This document shows positions 23,722 through 36,200 of a stretch of DNA of 64,000 bases, in pieces (the first letter of the stretch is position 1; each line of letters starts with the position of its first letter). The notes beneath the pieces were generated by a model. The model saw only the letters and a list, made by a program, of their open reading frames with translations. It was not told the origin of the DNA and ran no database searches. The stretch covers positions 117,589,572 to 117,653,571 of the forward strand of contig CM067360.1 in the NCBI GenBank assembly GCA_034401795.1, in the 5' to 3' direction. Source of the stretch: Chaetoderma sp. LZ-2023a (Eukaryota > Mollusca > Caudofoveata > Chaetodermatida > Chaetodermatidae). The position numbers and the translations under genes are program-made.

Positions 23722-23900
23722 TGTACATAGGCAGCAACAGCACCCGGTCAAAGTAGTTTCACACTATTCAACAGTTTACCTGTAGAGCTTTCTGTAAATA
23801 GATAGTTAGCGAGTTCAGGGATCGATTGATCGTACCAGAGGTGACATGCCGATGGAGCTTATCTAGAGATGGGCGGTGCATAGCTAAAACTAGATGCCTC
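23722..23900 (+). mobile_element. Family A MITE, right-arm fragment
   Basis: GGCAGCAACAGCACCCGGTC starts the right half of the palindrome and the copy ends GGGCGGTGCATAGCTAAAAC. It lies just upstream of the first secure phosphatase exon. Confidence 0.7.
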
Positions 23901-24092
23901 TATTTCGTACTGCTCGTCAATGAGCGCGCTTTGCTTCATTTTCACCTCATCATTGCATCAGCTGCGATGGCCGATGAATACCGCCTCTGTTATTGTTTTT
24001 GTTGTTGTTGTTGTTGTTGTTGTTGTTTGACTATGCACACCATTATTAGTTTACATTATAGCCCTCATATACTTTATATTTGTCTGTTTCAG

Positions 24093-24209
24093 TATGCCGT
24101 CCAACCTTCATCTACCTATTGGCACGCCATGGCACGCGCTTTCCCACTCAGCTAGAGATGCAGTATATGTCACAGTTTCTGGACGAATCTCGAAACAGAC
24201 TTGGCGCAG
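24093..24209 (+). CDS. MINPP1-like: MINPP1-like exon a (catalytic RHG motif)
   Basis: Acceptor TGTCTGTTTCAG, donor GCAG|GTAAGA. Two leading bases complete a codon from an upstream exon not found. It reads CRPTFIYLLARHGTRFPTQL; the RHG codons are at 24125-24133. A conserved Cys precedes the strand leading to RHG, as is usual in this family. It ends in phase 1. Confidence 0.85.
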
Positions 24210-27200
24210 GTAAGAATATGATGATGGTGATGATCATGCCGGTGTTATGATTGCCAACAAGGAGCATAGCGATGATTTTGTTGATGATGATGAGAAGGTG
24301 GACAGGTTGGGGTGGGTAAGGGGGTGAGGGGGTTCAGGGGGTGGGATGGGCTTGTGGGCGGGAGGTGGGACACCTACCAGAATCAATTATCAGACCTAGG
24401 TAATGGTATACCTTCTGGAAGGGACCGATCTCTACCCTAACAAAGTGGTAGCCTACTCAGTATTCTGGTAATTGTAGATGCGATATTAAACATAGATGTT
24501 AACATTACTGGTCCAGATGTTAACCTTAAACCCCCTTGTTTCAACAGCGCCTCAACGCACTCACAATTACACTTATATCAATTAACCCTTCAATGGTCTA
24601 ATATTTTTCAAGAAAATAATAATTTTTACAATAAAATTTATGAAAATAGCTTTCTGTTGTCGTGCAAATAAACATTACTCAAGACCACTACAGGTGCTGT
24701 TTTTGGCCGACTTGATCATGATAATGGTCGAGAAAATCAATTTTTTCTTAGCTAGTGTCTATTTGCCTGCTGACAGATTATTTTTGAAAATTGACTACTG
24801 GAGTGATTGGCTCGGTTACCGAGCCAGTCATTCCTGTGGAAAATTTTCAAAAGTCATATTCTCTAAGATGAAAAAATGGACATTCCACAAGACCACTACA
24901 TAGTCGGTTTTGGCGGTCTTGACCATCAAACTAGTTAAGTTAGCGCACGATGGTTTAAGGGACAAAGGAAGAGAGAGCAATCGCGTGCTTTATTGTAGGC
25001 TTGCGCGATTACGCGATTAAATCCAAAATCGCGATTATTCTTTAAATCGCTGATTTATATGATCAAAATTTAAATAATCCAATAATCGTGAATAATATCT
25101 ACTGCATAAAATATTTCAAAAACTGCAATTTAATTACTCTTTAATGCGATCGCTCCCGAATATTGTCATTTTGCTGACATATTTTTGAAAGTGTATCACT
25201 GGAATGAGTGGCTCGAGTATCGAGCCAGGCATTCCAGTGATACATGTTCAAAAATTGTTATCTCTTGGCCTGTAAATGGGCATTTCTAAATACCATTGCA
25301 ACTTTCGGCATTCGTATATACCTATGATATCATGTCTCGGTAATTAGTACCCAGAGCTTATTAATCCACTAATCACGATTATTTAAAAAAAATCTATCGC
25401 GATCACTCAAAGCAAGCAATACGACCACCAACATTGGCAAACCAGTCAACCTTATCCACTGATCCGCTAGCTACCCCGATTCCTCTCACCAAATCATGTC
25501 ACGCGCGGTGAGACCAATTTCTCCGATTGCATTGGTCCCTCTATCACTTCAATTGGTTGGCAGGATTGCCCTGAGAGGTGAGATTAAAACTTCGCCAGTA
25601 CGATTGAGGAGTCTAGTTTCCCTGTGAATAATATGACGTCTTAATCAACCAAGTCACATGTATGCTGACGTCATAATCAATTACGTCATGAATGACGTGA
25701 TTCACTCCGTCACAAACGCGTAATAGTCAAGTTGTACGAATTAATGTCTTTACTCTTTAATACATATTTTGTTGAATCTTTTGAAAATAATTTTACTTTG
25801 CGCCGTTACCTGTAGAGTTTTCTTGAAATTGAGATTCAGAGAGTGCAGGGATCGATTGATCCCAACACGGGCATAGCGTGGTTGGAGCTTGGATTGAGAT
25901 CGACATGGCATTCGTAAAACTTGCTTGCTCAGTTTCTCTAAAATACCAAATGTCAATCATGTTATCTGCATAAATTAACGGTACTTGTAACAACGCAAGC
26001 GAATTTTAATTTTGAAATGTCGGCAAATATACGTGACGATTGAATCAATTTGGTTGTTTGACGTTGCCCATGCTGGAATGCTTTTCACAAAGGTGTGGCC
26101 AAATTGCCGACATGTACCCGTTTTCTCTGCCTATTACGTTTTGACAATTTTGAAAGACCCTTGTTAATACCAATATATAACACCTTTTTTCATGGTGAAG
26201 AAGCGATGTCAAAATAGCTGTCTGTGTTGTCAACAACGATCTTCCAGACTCTGTGATTAAAACTATTTCTAATTCCTTCCTGACAATGACACAATCGACA
26301 TAACCTCCATGTTCTGCATGCGCCACTCATCATCTTGGTATATTGCCAGAGACTTACGATGTTCTATGCATTGATTCGTGGTCCAGTTAACACATAACAT
26401 AAGCTGTATTCTGCTCGGCCCCCCCCCCCCACCCCCACTCCTCTTGGAACTTTATTGTTTCTGAATCACAGCTATGGATGATAAATCATGAGAGCAATGC
26501 ACTACTGCATATAAAAATGAGCCACATTCATATCTTTTTGGAGTGCATTAGATGCAACATTGTGCAGCAATCAAATAATTTCGCCATGGGGTTTTAGGAA
26601 TATTAGTGTACAAACCCCATTTCATCTCCATGCCTTTGTGATTGGTTATTTTTTCAAACCTGGTTGTATTATTGCCAATTCATAATCAACAATGTGTGTG
26701 TATTGGTGCCCCAGAATGCACCTTTCCAGATTTGGCTATGCCCCGCCAAGCTTTACCTAAGCTCCACACACATATTTTGAAACTAATTTGACTTGAAACT
26801 ATCACACTTTGCTATGCGGCATTCAAATGTAATATCCAGCCAGCAGTATGGTGAACCCTGGCACAAAATTGTAAAGTAAGTACAACGTCTTCGGACATCA
26901 TACACAACTTACCTTTTCTAGATTTTTAATATGCTTCAACAAATCAGCTATTTGCGTCGAGATTTCATATAGATATTCATTATGCACAAACAACCTACTG
27001 CGAAATATCATGACACTGTATATGTTTGCTATGTGATGCAATCCTGACCACATGTAACCTGCGGGCACATTGATTTTACTTGAATTTCGTCATTATATCA
27101 TATTATACACATGCATCAATTACAACTGCGTGTTCCTTGGAGAGCAGCCGTCCGTTAATCACAAACGTCACATTCTTCCCGTTGCAACTCTGCAAGTACA

Positions 27201-30200
27201 CTGCCACATGAGATCGAAATTTAATGTGTGCCCTCCTCCTCCAGCATCCTCCTCCTCCCAAGCCCTCCGCCCCTCCGCCCCTTATCCTCCTTTTAGTCCC
27301 CACCCCCCTCAAACCACAATCAATTAATTATGTAATTATTTTTATTTATTTTATTTTTAGGCGGCACTCTATGTAGTCAGGACACAAGCAGACTGCGGGC
27401 CTGGAGGATGCCGTTTCAACCTTCCGATGCCGAGAAGATAACAGAGGCTGGCTTTGCAGAAATGTTCCATCTCGGTAAACCATTATCTTTCACACGCTAA
27501 CCCCTGATATTTCAATGTCTTAATTTCAACACATCTATCCAGGAAAGCTGCAGCATATTCTTAAAATAATTGAACTGAAAAGGCTATGCTGCAATAGGCA
27601 ACAACAACTCTCAGTCAAATTAGTTTCAACATATTCAGCATAATATCCCTTGCTTCATAAAGACATGTCGGCTTGTGTCGGTTATCTTGACATTCTTAAC
27701 ATCAACACATCTTAAACCTATCCATAGCGCAGATCTTATTGCTATTAAAGGTGCATCTTCGCACCAAAATGCTTGAAAATAAAAATTGTTAAAATTGTAT
27801 ACTTTTAGATGCTTAATATTCAATCTCGGTGACCGAGCCAGTCATTCCAGTGGTGACATTTCAAAAGTAGTCTTCACTTGGCCTGCAAATGGGCATTGCT
27901 CACAACAACTGTAGTGGCTGGCTTTATGCCAGCTTTGCCATCAAACGGTTATGATGGTTGGCTCAAGAAACATTCGTTTTAGCGAGTTAAATCATAGGTC
28001 GTGTTCACACTAGATAGTTAATCTGGTATAACGCTAGCCCCCAGTATGGCGTTATTCCGGATTAATTATCTAGCGTGAACAATACTGCCTTAGAGACTAT
28101 ATGCGTTAAATTATGTTTAATTTACGGAATATTCTGATGGCTTTTTTAGATGTACGCAACCGGAATGAAATTGTTGGAGTGGTAACAGCAGGTTATGTCG
28201 AATTCTTGTCAACATATTCAGCCGCTGTCACGCATAATTGTCTTAAACTTAAGACATCGGCATTTCAAGGGTTAACATCGAGACCTCCTCCACCCCACCC
28301 CTTACACCCCCAACCCCGACCAACGTCGTCCGCTTTCATCTTCTTGATGACCGCACAAAGCTCGCGAGGATGTATACTAACGGAGCTTTCCAGTTTATCT
28401 ATCTATCATATGACGTCATAATCAACTACGTGACCTGTAGGACGACATTATAATCAATGACGTCATGGATGACGTAAATATGTTCATCGCGAACGCTTAA
28501 TTGATGATGGACTAAGTGTTGTTGTACGAATTGTATTTCTTTACTATTTAATAAACAAGCTGTTGGATACTCGGACACTAATTTGACTAATATTCAGCAG
28601 CTAACCTGTATAGATTTCTAGAAAGGGATAGTCAGGCAGTTGAAGGATCGATCAATCACAATAAGGCAAAGCGTGGGTGGAGCTTAGCTAGTGATGGGCG
28701 TGACATAGGTAAATCATCTTAAGAAACGTTCATTATCCATACTTGTGTCAATAGCGTCTCAAAGCGCTCAAAATACTACTTATATCAATTTTAATGGTCA
28801 ACACTTTTCAAGAAATTTTATTATTAGAAGATTATTCTTGGCAAATTTATCTCTGAAATTTCTGAGCGGCTTAACTATTAATTGTAAAGAAAATTCAAGC
28901 TTTGGCTTAATCAGCGTCCATTTGCAGGTCAAGAGATTATCTTTGAAAATTTACCACTGGAATGACTGGCTCGGTTACCGAGCCAGTCATTCTAGTGGTA
29001 AATATTCAAAAATACTCTTCTCTAGGCTTGCTAAGAGACACGCCTCCAACCACTGCATAGTTGTTCTGGTCAGTTTGTCCATTGAAAGATTAAGTTGACA
29101 CAAGAGGGGTTAAACTTAATTAATTGTCATTTTCCTACAGCTTTCATTAGGCTTGTATTTCATTTTTCAACAGGTCAGCGATTTAAGGCAAGGTTTCCGC
29201 AGCTTTTTCCACCTCAGTTTAATCCGAATCAAGTGCATATACAACACACGTATCTGACACGAACGAGGGACAGTGCTAGAGGATTTGCATCGGCACTTTA
29301 TCAAAGATACAGTGAGTTATAGGACTATTCCCATCTCGCCATCATTCACCCTTGACCCCATCGTAATACTATACGCCCGATCACATAGCTTCGCTCATTC
29401 GATCTCTTGCTATGTGACCAACATTACAAGCCGGTTACTTCGCTCGATAGACGAGACCTCATCCGGTGACCTAATTTACAATCATAACAACAACAAAGAT
29501 GGCGATGGTGTTGAACTGGAAAGAGATATTTGCACAAGTTTGCAACGTGTAGATTGGTTTTCGGCAATAAAAATCCCTAATTTGGATTACGAGCATGTGA
29601 AAATGTGTGTGCTTCCTGTATTTCTTCTCGAGCGATTTCATTGGGGGAAGTTGACTGACAAAACCTCATTAATATTTATGAAGTTTAGTGAACTTAGCGC
29701 AGACATCAAACGCATACAAGCGCGGTGCTCGGTATGGGCTGGGGTGGGGTGGGTGCGCAGTAGCGGGAGGGCAAGGATCGTGCAAGAGGACAACGACTCG
29801 CCCTATGCAAGCGCTGCCCTTTCACATTTATCAAACACAGGTCCATCTCGCATACATACCAGCTATCTTCATTGATCCTCACACACACGCATCAGTGCGT
29901 ATGCGCGTGCGTGCGTGCCTGATTAATTGACGACGTATGTATGCGTGCATGCGTGCGTGTGAGTGATGGAAACGAAGATTCCCTTACAATGCATCTGACC
30001 TTGATTAGATCAACACTGTTATTCTTGTTATTTCAGATGTGACAATGATGGTCAATCCGAGAGGAAACGATCCCCTACTGCGATTTCATGAAATTTGTAA
30101 TACCTATATTCAGGTGAGTTCACCGGAAGAGATGTCCTGAACATGACAAACGCCGAACACGTTATGCTATATCTTGGCGTATTTTGTCCTCATACAACTT

Positions 30201-33200
30201 CCCACAATTCCTTGCGCTTAGTCCTGTTTAATCTTAATCGGAACCAGTACCTGCGGTACGTGTTCCAGTTAACGCTAAACTTAGTAAGCGCGAGGACTTG
30301 TGGGAAGCTGGCTGAGGATCGAATAATTATCAAACATAATTATAGAAGGATAGCTGCAATCTGCACCACAACCTATGAGACTGCGAACATCTCTCGTAGG
30401 TTTCTATACGCTCGTGTGTTGGGGTTGGGGCGAGGAGGCGAAGGTAGATTTCGTGATGCGTGCTGGTCAAGCACCTCCACTGAAACTGCCGAGACTGAAA
30501 GTGCTGTATTTTGTCTAAGAGCATGTAACTACACCAACGTACTAACTTGTAATTTGAGGTATTTCACGTGAGAGGTTTATGGAATACATTAGCAATGATA
30601 GGCTGAGCGCAGAATCGCGATACTGCATAGCTTTATACGCTATATAAAGCATTGTTTATTGAATGACAATTTAAATGTGCAATCCAATAACCACTTCTGG
30701 AAAAGTATCTTCTCAGACCCATCGTCTTTATGGGGTGTGGGGGTGGACGGGGTGGGGGCGGGGAAAGGGCTACCTTTCCGTGAGGATGCATGCTTTACGT
30801 TGTGATCTATTTAACGTATCCACTGTGTTCACTAATTTTGTTGACAGACAGTCGGAACACCAAGAGTTCAGGCATACGACAGCTTCATTAATAGTGCAGT
30901 GTTTACCCAGCTTGCGAATGTTGTAGCATCCCGGCTTGGAATTGCGCCTAACACATTCACCAGGGGTAAGAGCTATGATATATCTTGCCATTACAGGTTT
31001 CATATGTAGTTTAATGTGCCAACACAGCTGGGCGCATTGGCATTCATTTAGCTGGCAGGAACACTATCCTATACTATTTTTGAAAATGTACCACTGGAAT
31101 GACTGGCTCGGTTATCATTTCCGTGGTAAGTTTGCAAAAGCAGTGTTCACTTGATCTGCAAATGGACATTCCTCAAGACCATTTCAGAGACCGGTTGTGG
31201 CGTCATGAAAGGATAACATGTGTGCAAGCTGGCCAAAATCGAACCAGAAAATCCACAGCGCATAACTCATTTCCGATTTACTAAATATTCTGTCTGTCCA
31301 ATTTATTTAAAAATATTCAGCAGCTTTCCAGTACAATTTAAAAAAATTGAGATTCTGTGAATTAAAGGTTCAAAGGGATAGTTCTAAAAGAGATTCGGAT
31401 ACTCAATAGTCGCATTATATCCGGGATAAAACAGAGCTAACGCGGCTATCTGTATGCATGGGAAATTACCAAAAAGCGTATCGGCGTGTGCCTAATGAGG
31501 TTGCTTAGCAAGTACTGCATCATCCTAGATTCTTACCTAATAGCCAATAACTAAGTTATACCAATCAGGCACCATATCAATGCCTTCCGTTCAATAGCGA
31601 AAATTCTGCAGCCTTCGGCTCTTTCATTTTGTATATTATACAATCCAATTAATCAGAAAACTGCAGATTGTCATATTTGCAGATTTAGCAACACGTTTTA
31701 AAACATTTTCCCTATTGACCACACGACGGGAATCTTATTAGAATCGCTCCTAATGCGACTGTGCAGAACCCAATGAATCGACAGTGACACATACTTCGCC
31801 AAAGTTACCTAACTACTATTAGCCTCGCCCCGTAGGGGCAAGAGGGTACTGAAATCTGGTCTGTTCGCGTGCATGTGCATATGAGCACGTGTGCGTGTGC
31901 GCACATGAGTGCGTGCGTTCGTCTGACAGTACATGCATCGCAAATAGTACTTATTAGATTTGGCTAAATTTTTAACACAATGAAGGAACTTCTCGTGAAA
32001 AGAGAATTTCCAAACTTTGGCCATGATCCGGATAAAAGAAGCCGAATGCGGATCGGAGCAATTTCTGGATCTATACCTATCTCCCAGTCTGCTCACACAT
32101 TAGCACAAGAAAGGGTATGTCCGTGTGCTCGGGAAGGATCTGAAGAAATCCGGAAAATCCGTAAAATTAGGACAATAAAATTCCCCATGGAAATTTGAAC
32201 TCTTACACTGTGACAAAGACAGGAAGGTGAGGGCCTACACTCTCTGATTGCCCTTGTTCGCTTTATTACCAGAGAACATCTGCATTTATGGGCATCTGCA
32301 TTGGCGGGCCTTCTGATTGACGAGGAATCCAGTCTTAGCTATACCCCGCCCGTCTCTAGCTAAGCTCAACCCACAACCCCCCCCCCCGCAATCCCCCCCC
32401 CCCACCTGTTGGGATGATGATCCATCAATTTCCATAAAACAAGTAAAGTCGTCTATGGCAGCAACAGCGCCCAGTCAAATTAGTTTCATAATATTCAACA
32501 GCATTAAATGGTAAAGACATACAATTCGTTCAACAAGGCTTACTCCGTCATCGATTATACGCTCATTGCGAACATATCTACGGCATTCATGCCTTGATTG
32601 ATTGTGACCTCAAGTCACGTAGTTGATTATTTCTTGTAAGAAACTGCCGTTTCCTAGCAACAAAAAAAAATCAGATGACAACTGACTTATATTAAAGAGA
32701 TCAAGCTATTCCAATAAGTCGGTCGCTTGTTACAGGTTTTATTATAATTGAAGATTTCCAAATATCTATTCCCATTGTTTTATATGTTCGCAGAAATCAG
32801 TAGGCATATTAATCATTAACAAAGTCTCAATTTCTGCTTAGTTAGATCACAAAATATTATTATGATGGTCATTTTCTCATATAACCTAACATTGCGCCAT
32901 AATAATATTTATAGTAGTACATACCAGATGAAAAAAGCAGCTGTTTACAGATTGTAAGGTACCCACGTTAAGTATGCTTAATAGTATTATCATATACGTC
33001 TGTCAAGTACAATTTCAGAACGGCTTGGCCGAGCGTTAGATGTATGAACAACATTGTCGCCACATTATAAATCTTAACTTTTTCTAATTTACATGGCAAG
33101 GGTTTAAACATTCTTGGGCATGGGGATGAGCCAGTACACTTTGGGCTACACAACCATACCAGTTTCGCTTTGTTCTAGACTTCACCTTTCCAGAGTATCC

Positions 33201-36200
33201 ATCCACCATCTGACCTCGTATGACGTGTTAATCAGCTCAGCTCGTGTATGATGACGTCACAATCATTGCCTCACACAGGGTTCCATACAGCCTGTCATCA
33301 AATCTCAACTAGTCCGACGCGTTGTATGAATTGTATGTCTTTGTAATTCTTTGCACAGCTCACCTGTGTGGGTTTTTTTAAATTGATAGTCAGGGTGTTC
33401 AGAGATCGATCGATCCCAACGCGAGTGAGGTGTGGGTGGAGCTTAGCTTGAGATTGGCGGGGCATAGCTAAAACCGGAAAGGTCCATACGTAGGGGTATC
33501 AGGAAAATTCATGTTTTTTGCCACTGGCGTATTATGACGTCATGTGATTGATTGATAAGCTGGGATCCTCCATTAGATCGGTCTAAGTAGCAATCTTTAA
33601 AGGCTTATTGATTTGAGTCTCATTTTGAATATTTGGAGCTCTGGATTTCTATTATTATGTATAGTATTATGTGAACATTCTATGAAACTTTGTTGGTTCA
33701 TAGAAGATACTTGATTCGGGACGGATTCCGGAAGTTATCCAGAAATCGCATAAGATAGCCTTATTGTGATGGATATATATGTCGCCAATGAGTAAAGACA
33801 CCGTCATAGGGAGATCCAATCACAACTGCTCAGCATAAGTCTAGCAATTCTCGTTATTCCCCATCAATCTATGGAAAAGCTCCGCCCACGTTTTGGGATC
33901 AATTTATGTAATTTGAGCTCTCACTTCCCAGAATCAAAATTTCCAGGTAACTATAAAGGAAAGATGTTGCATATTTTAAAACTAATTTGACGGGGGCGTT
34001 GTCCAGGAAAATTAGCTTCACAATAATCAACTGAATGTTTGTTAAATAGTAAATCCATTAAATGCATCCGGCCTTCAGCCAACATCCCACAATTCATCGC
34101 GTTTACTACAGTTTATCGCTAACGGGAGCACTGCTCCTGGTACAGATTCCGGTTAACGTTAAACAGTAGTAAGCGCAATGCATTGTGGAAAGTTGGCTGG
34201 AGACCGAATACAATTCGTACATCTGGTGGACTATTCTACCTTCATGACGGTGTAATCCTGTCAATTACGATTGTGACGTCAACAACATACGTGACGTAAC
34301 CGATTATGAAACCCAAAACCTGTGCGACGGATTGGATTTATGCATTAGTACCTCCAGTCTGACGAAGTAATCAATATCGCTTTATAACAGGGTGGCATGC
34401 GAAAGAAAAATGTTTGCTAGGTGTGGACAATTATTCATTTCATAATGTGTTAAACGATTAATGTATGCGATTAAGGTATACCCACTTGGCTATCTCTTAT
34501 TAGCAGGCTATCGGTATCGAGATAAAACAATTGATTAGTCGTTAAGGTAATGTCTGCATAAATGTCCACATTCCACATAGTAGATACTTGGAAATAAATG
34601 TGTTATTTATTACCTTTAGAAGCTGAAATTATGTTTTCCACTATAACTAAACGAATTTAATCTTAGCATAATATGCTTTCACTCCTTATAAATATATATT
34701 AATGTACGTGTTTCTAAGACAATTTCACCATTATTAATTATATAAATTCATACGATTGAAATCATCACATCTTAAGGTTTATGTGGTGTCATTAGATTAC
34801 CGCTAACTTACCTTGAACATACTGGTGTCAAGAGCGCCTCCAAGCGTTAGAAATTGCCCGTATACCATTTAATGACTGAGCATGCTATTTCAAGAAAATT
34901 GAAATATTGGCTAAGTGAATGCTGATTTGCAGATCAAAGAAGACTAATTTCATAAATTTACCATTGGAATTTACAAAAATTAGCTTTCGATTGTCGTGCA
35001 AATGGAGTTTCTCAAATGCAATTCCTGGCCTGATCGACTCTCAACACGTAAATGGTTATGAAAATCAAAATTAATGCTGACTCACTGTTAATTTCCAGGG
35101 TTAACAGACAACTGCATTTTCAAAATTTCTCGCTGGAGCGACTGGATCGATTATCGAGCCAGTGATTTCAGGGTTAATCTTAAAACCTTTATCTTTGCAT
35201 GTACATGGATATTCTTTAAAGACCAGAGCAGAGGTCATTTTGTGTGGCTTGACCATTAAACAAGGTTTACAGGAGAGGTGTTGGGTAATTCAAGCGAGTA
35301 TATGATGTCATCTATATATTAAAATAAAACATATCGTCTCTTTTGGACCGATGGCCCAGCCCACTACACACATAATTAAGCTAAAATAATTTCAAAGCAT
35401 ACAACCCCAGAACGTGTTCGTTAGTAGAAGTTTTATAAATGAAATGTTTGAAAATAACATTGTTAACACTGTCTACTCTTAGAAGCTTACATTGTGTGCT
35501 TCGATGTAATGAAACGAAATAAATCTGAGCACATGATCATTTCATGCCGTAACTTTTTTAACATAATTAGATTGGAAAACATTGCTGCCATAGGCTTTAT
35601 TTATTTTGGTTTGGAAACATAATAAGTTATTTCAGAGTTGTATTGCGCCTTCAAGAGAGCAGAACCCTGTACACTCATGTCAAGAATGGACACGAGGAAG
35701 CTAAACATGTGGGTGAGAACAAGAGACGGTTGTCAAAAGCGAAGAAGGATTGCTTGCAATTATAGGACGTGTCTACTACTACAGGGGCCGAATGCAGTAG
35801 TCATACATACCGCATAATCACGTTCCTATGTTTTCCCCACATAGACGTCTTTAGCACCTCTTGTACCAACTTAACCATGTAATCGTTAAATTGGACATAA
35901 AATCACCTGCAGTGGTTTTGAGGGGTGCCAATTTGTAGCACAACATTTTATTTGTTGAACATTTCGAACTGGAATGAATTGCTCGATAGCCGAGTCAGTC
36001 ATTCCAGTGATAAATTGAAAAAGATTTATCTTCTCTTGGCCTGCAAATAACGCTGGCGTAGGAAAATCTCGAAATTTCTTGTCCATTACCATTTTGATAG
36101 TCATGCCTGTCAAAACAGTTTCTGCACTGGTGGCGAGGAATGTTCCTTTGCAAGAAAAGTAAACGTTATTTTTTTGTAAATTTCATTGGTAATCTGACAA

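Noticed and set aside
29273-29875. 200-residue plus-strand ORF between phosphatase exons c and d
   Set aside because: It overlaps exon c in a different frame, crosses a consensus donor (GTGAGT at 29312), and shows no domain or family I know. It is probably a chance intronic frame, although its length is notable.
30143-30571. 142-residue ORF
   Set aside because: Mostly the family D MITE and its flanks.
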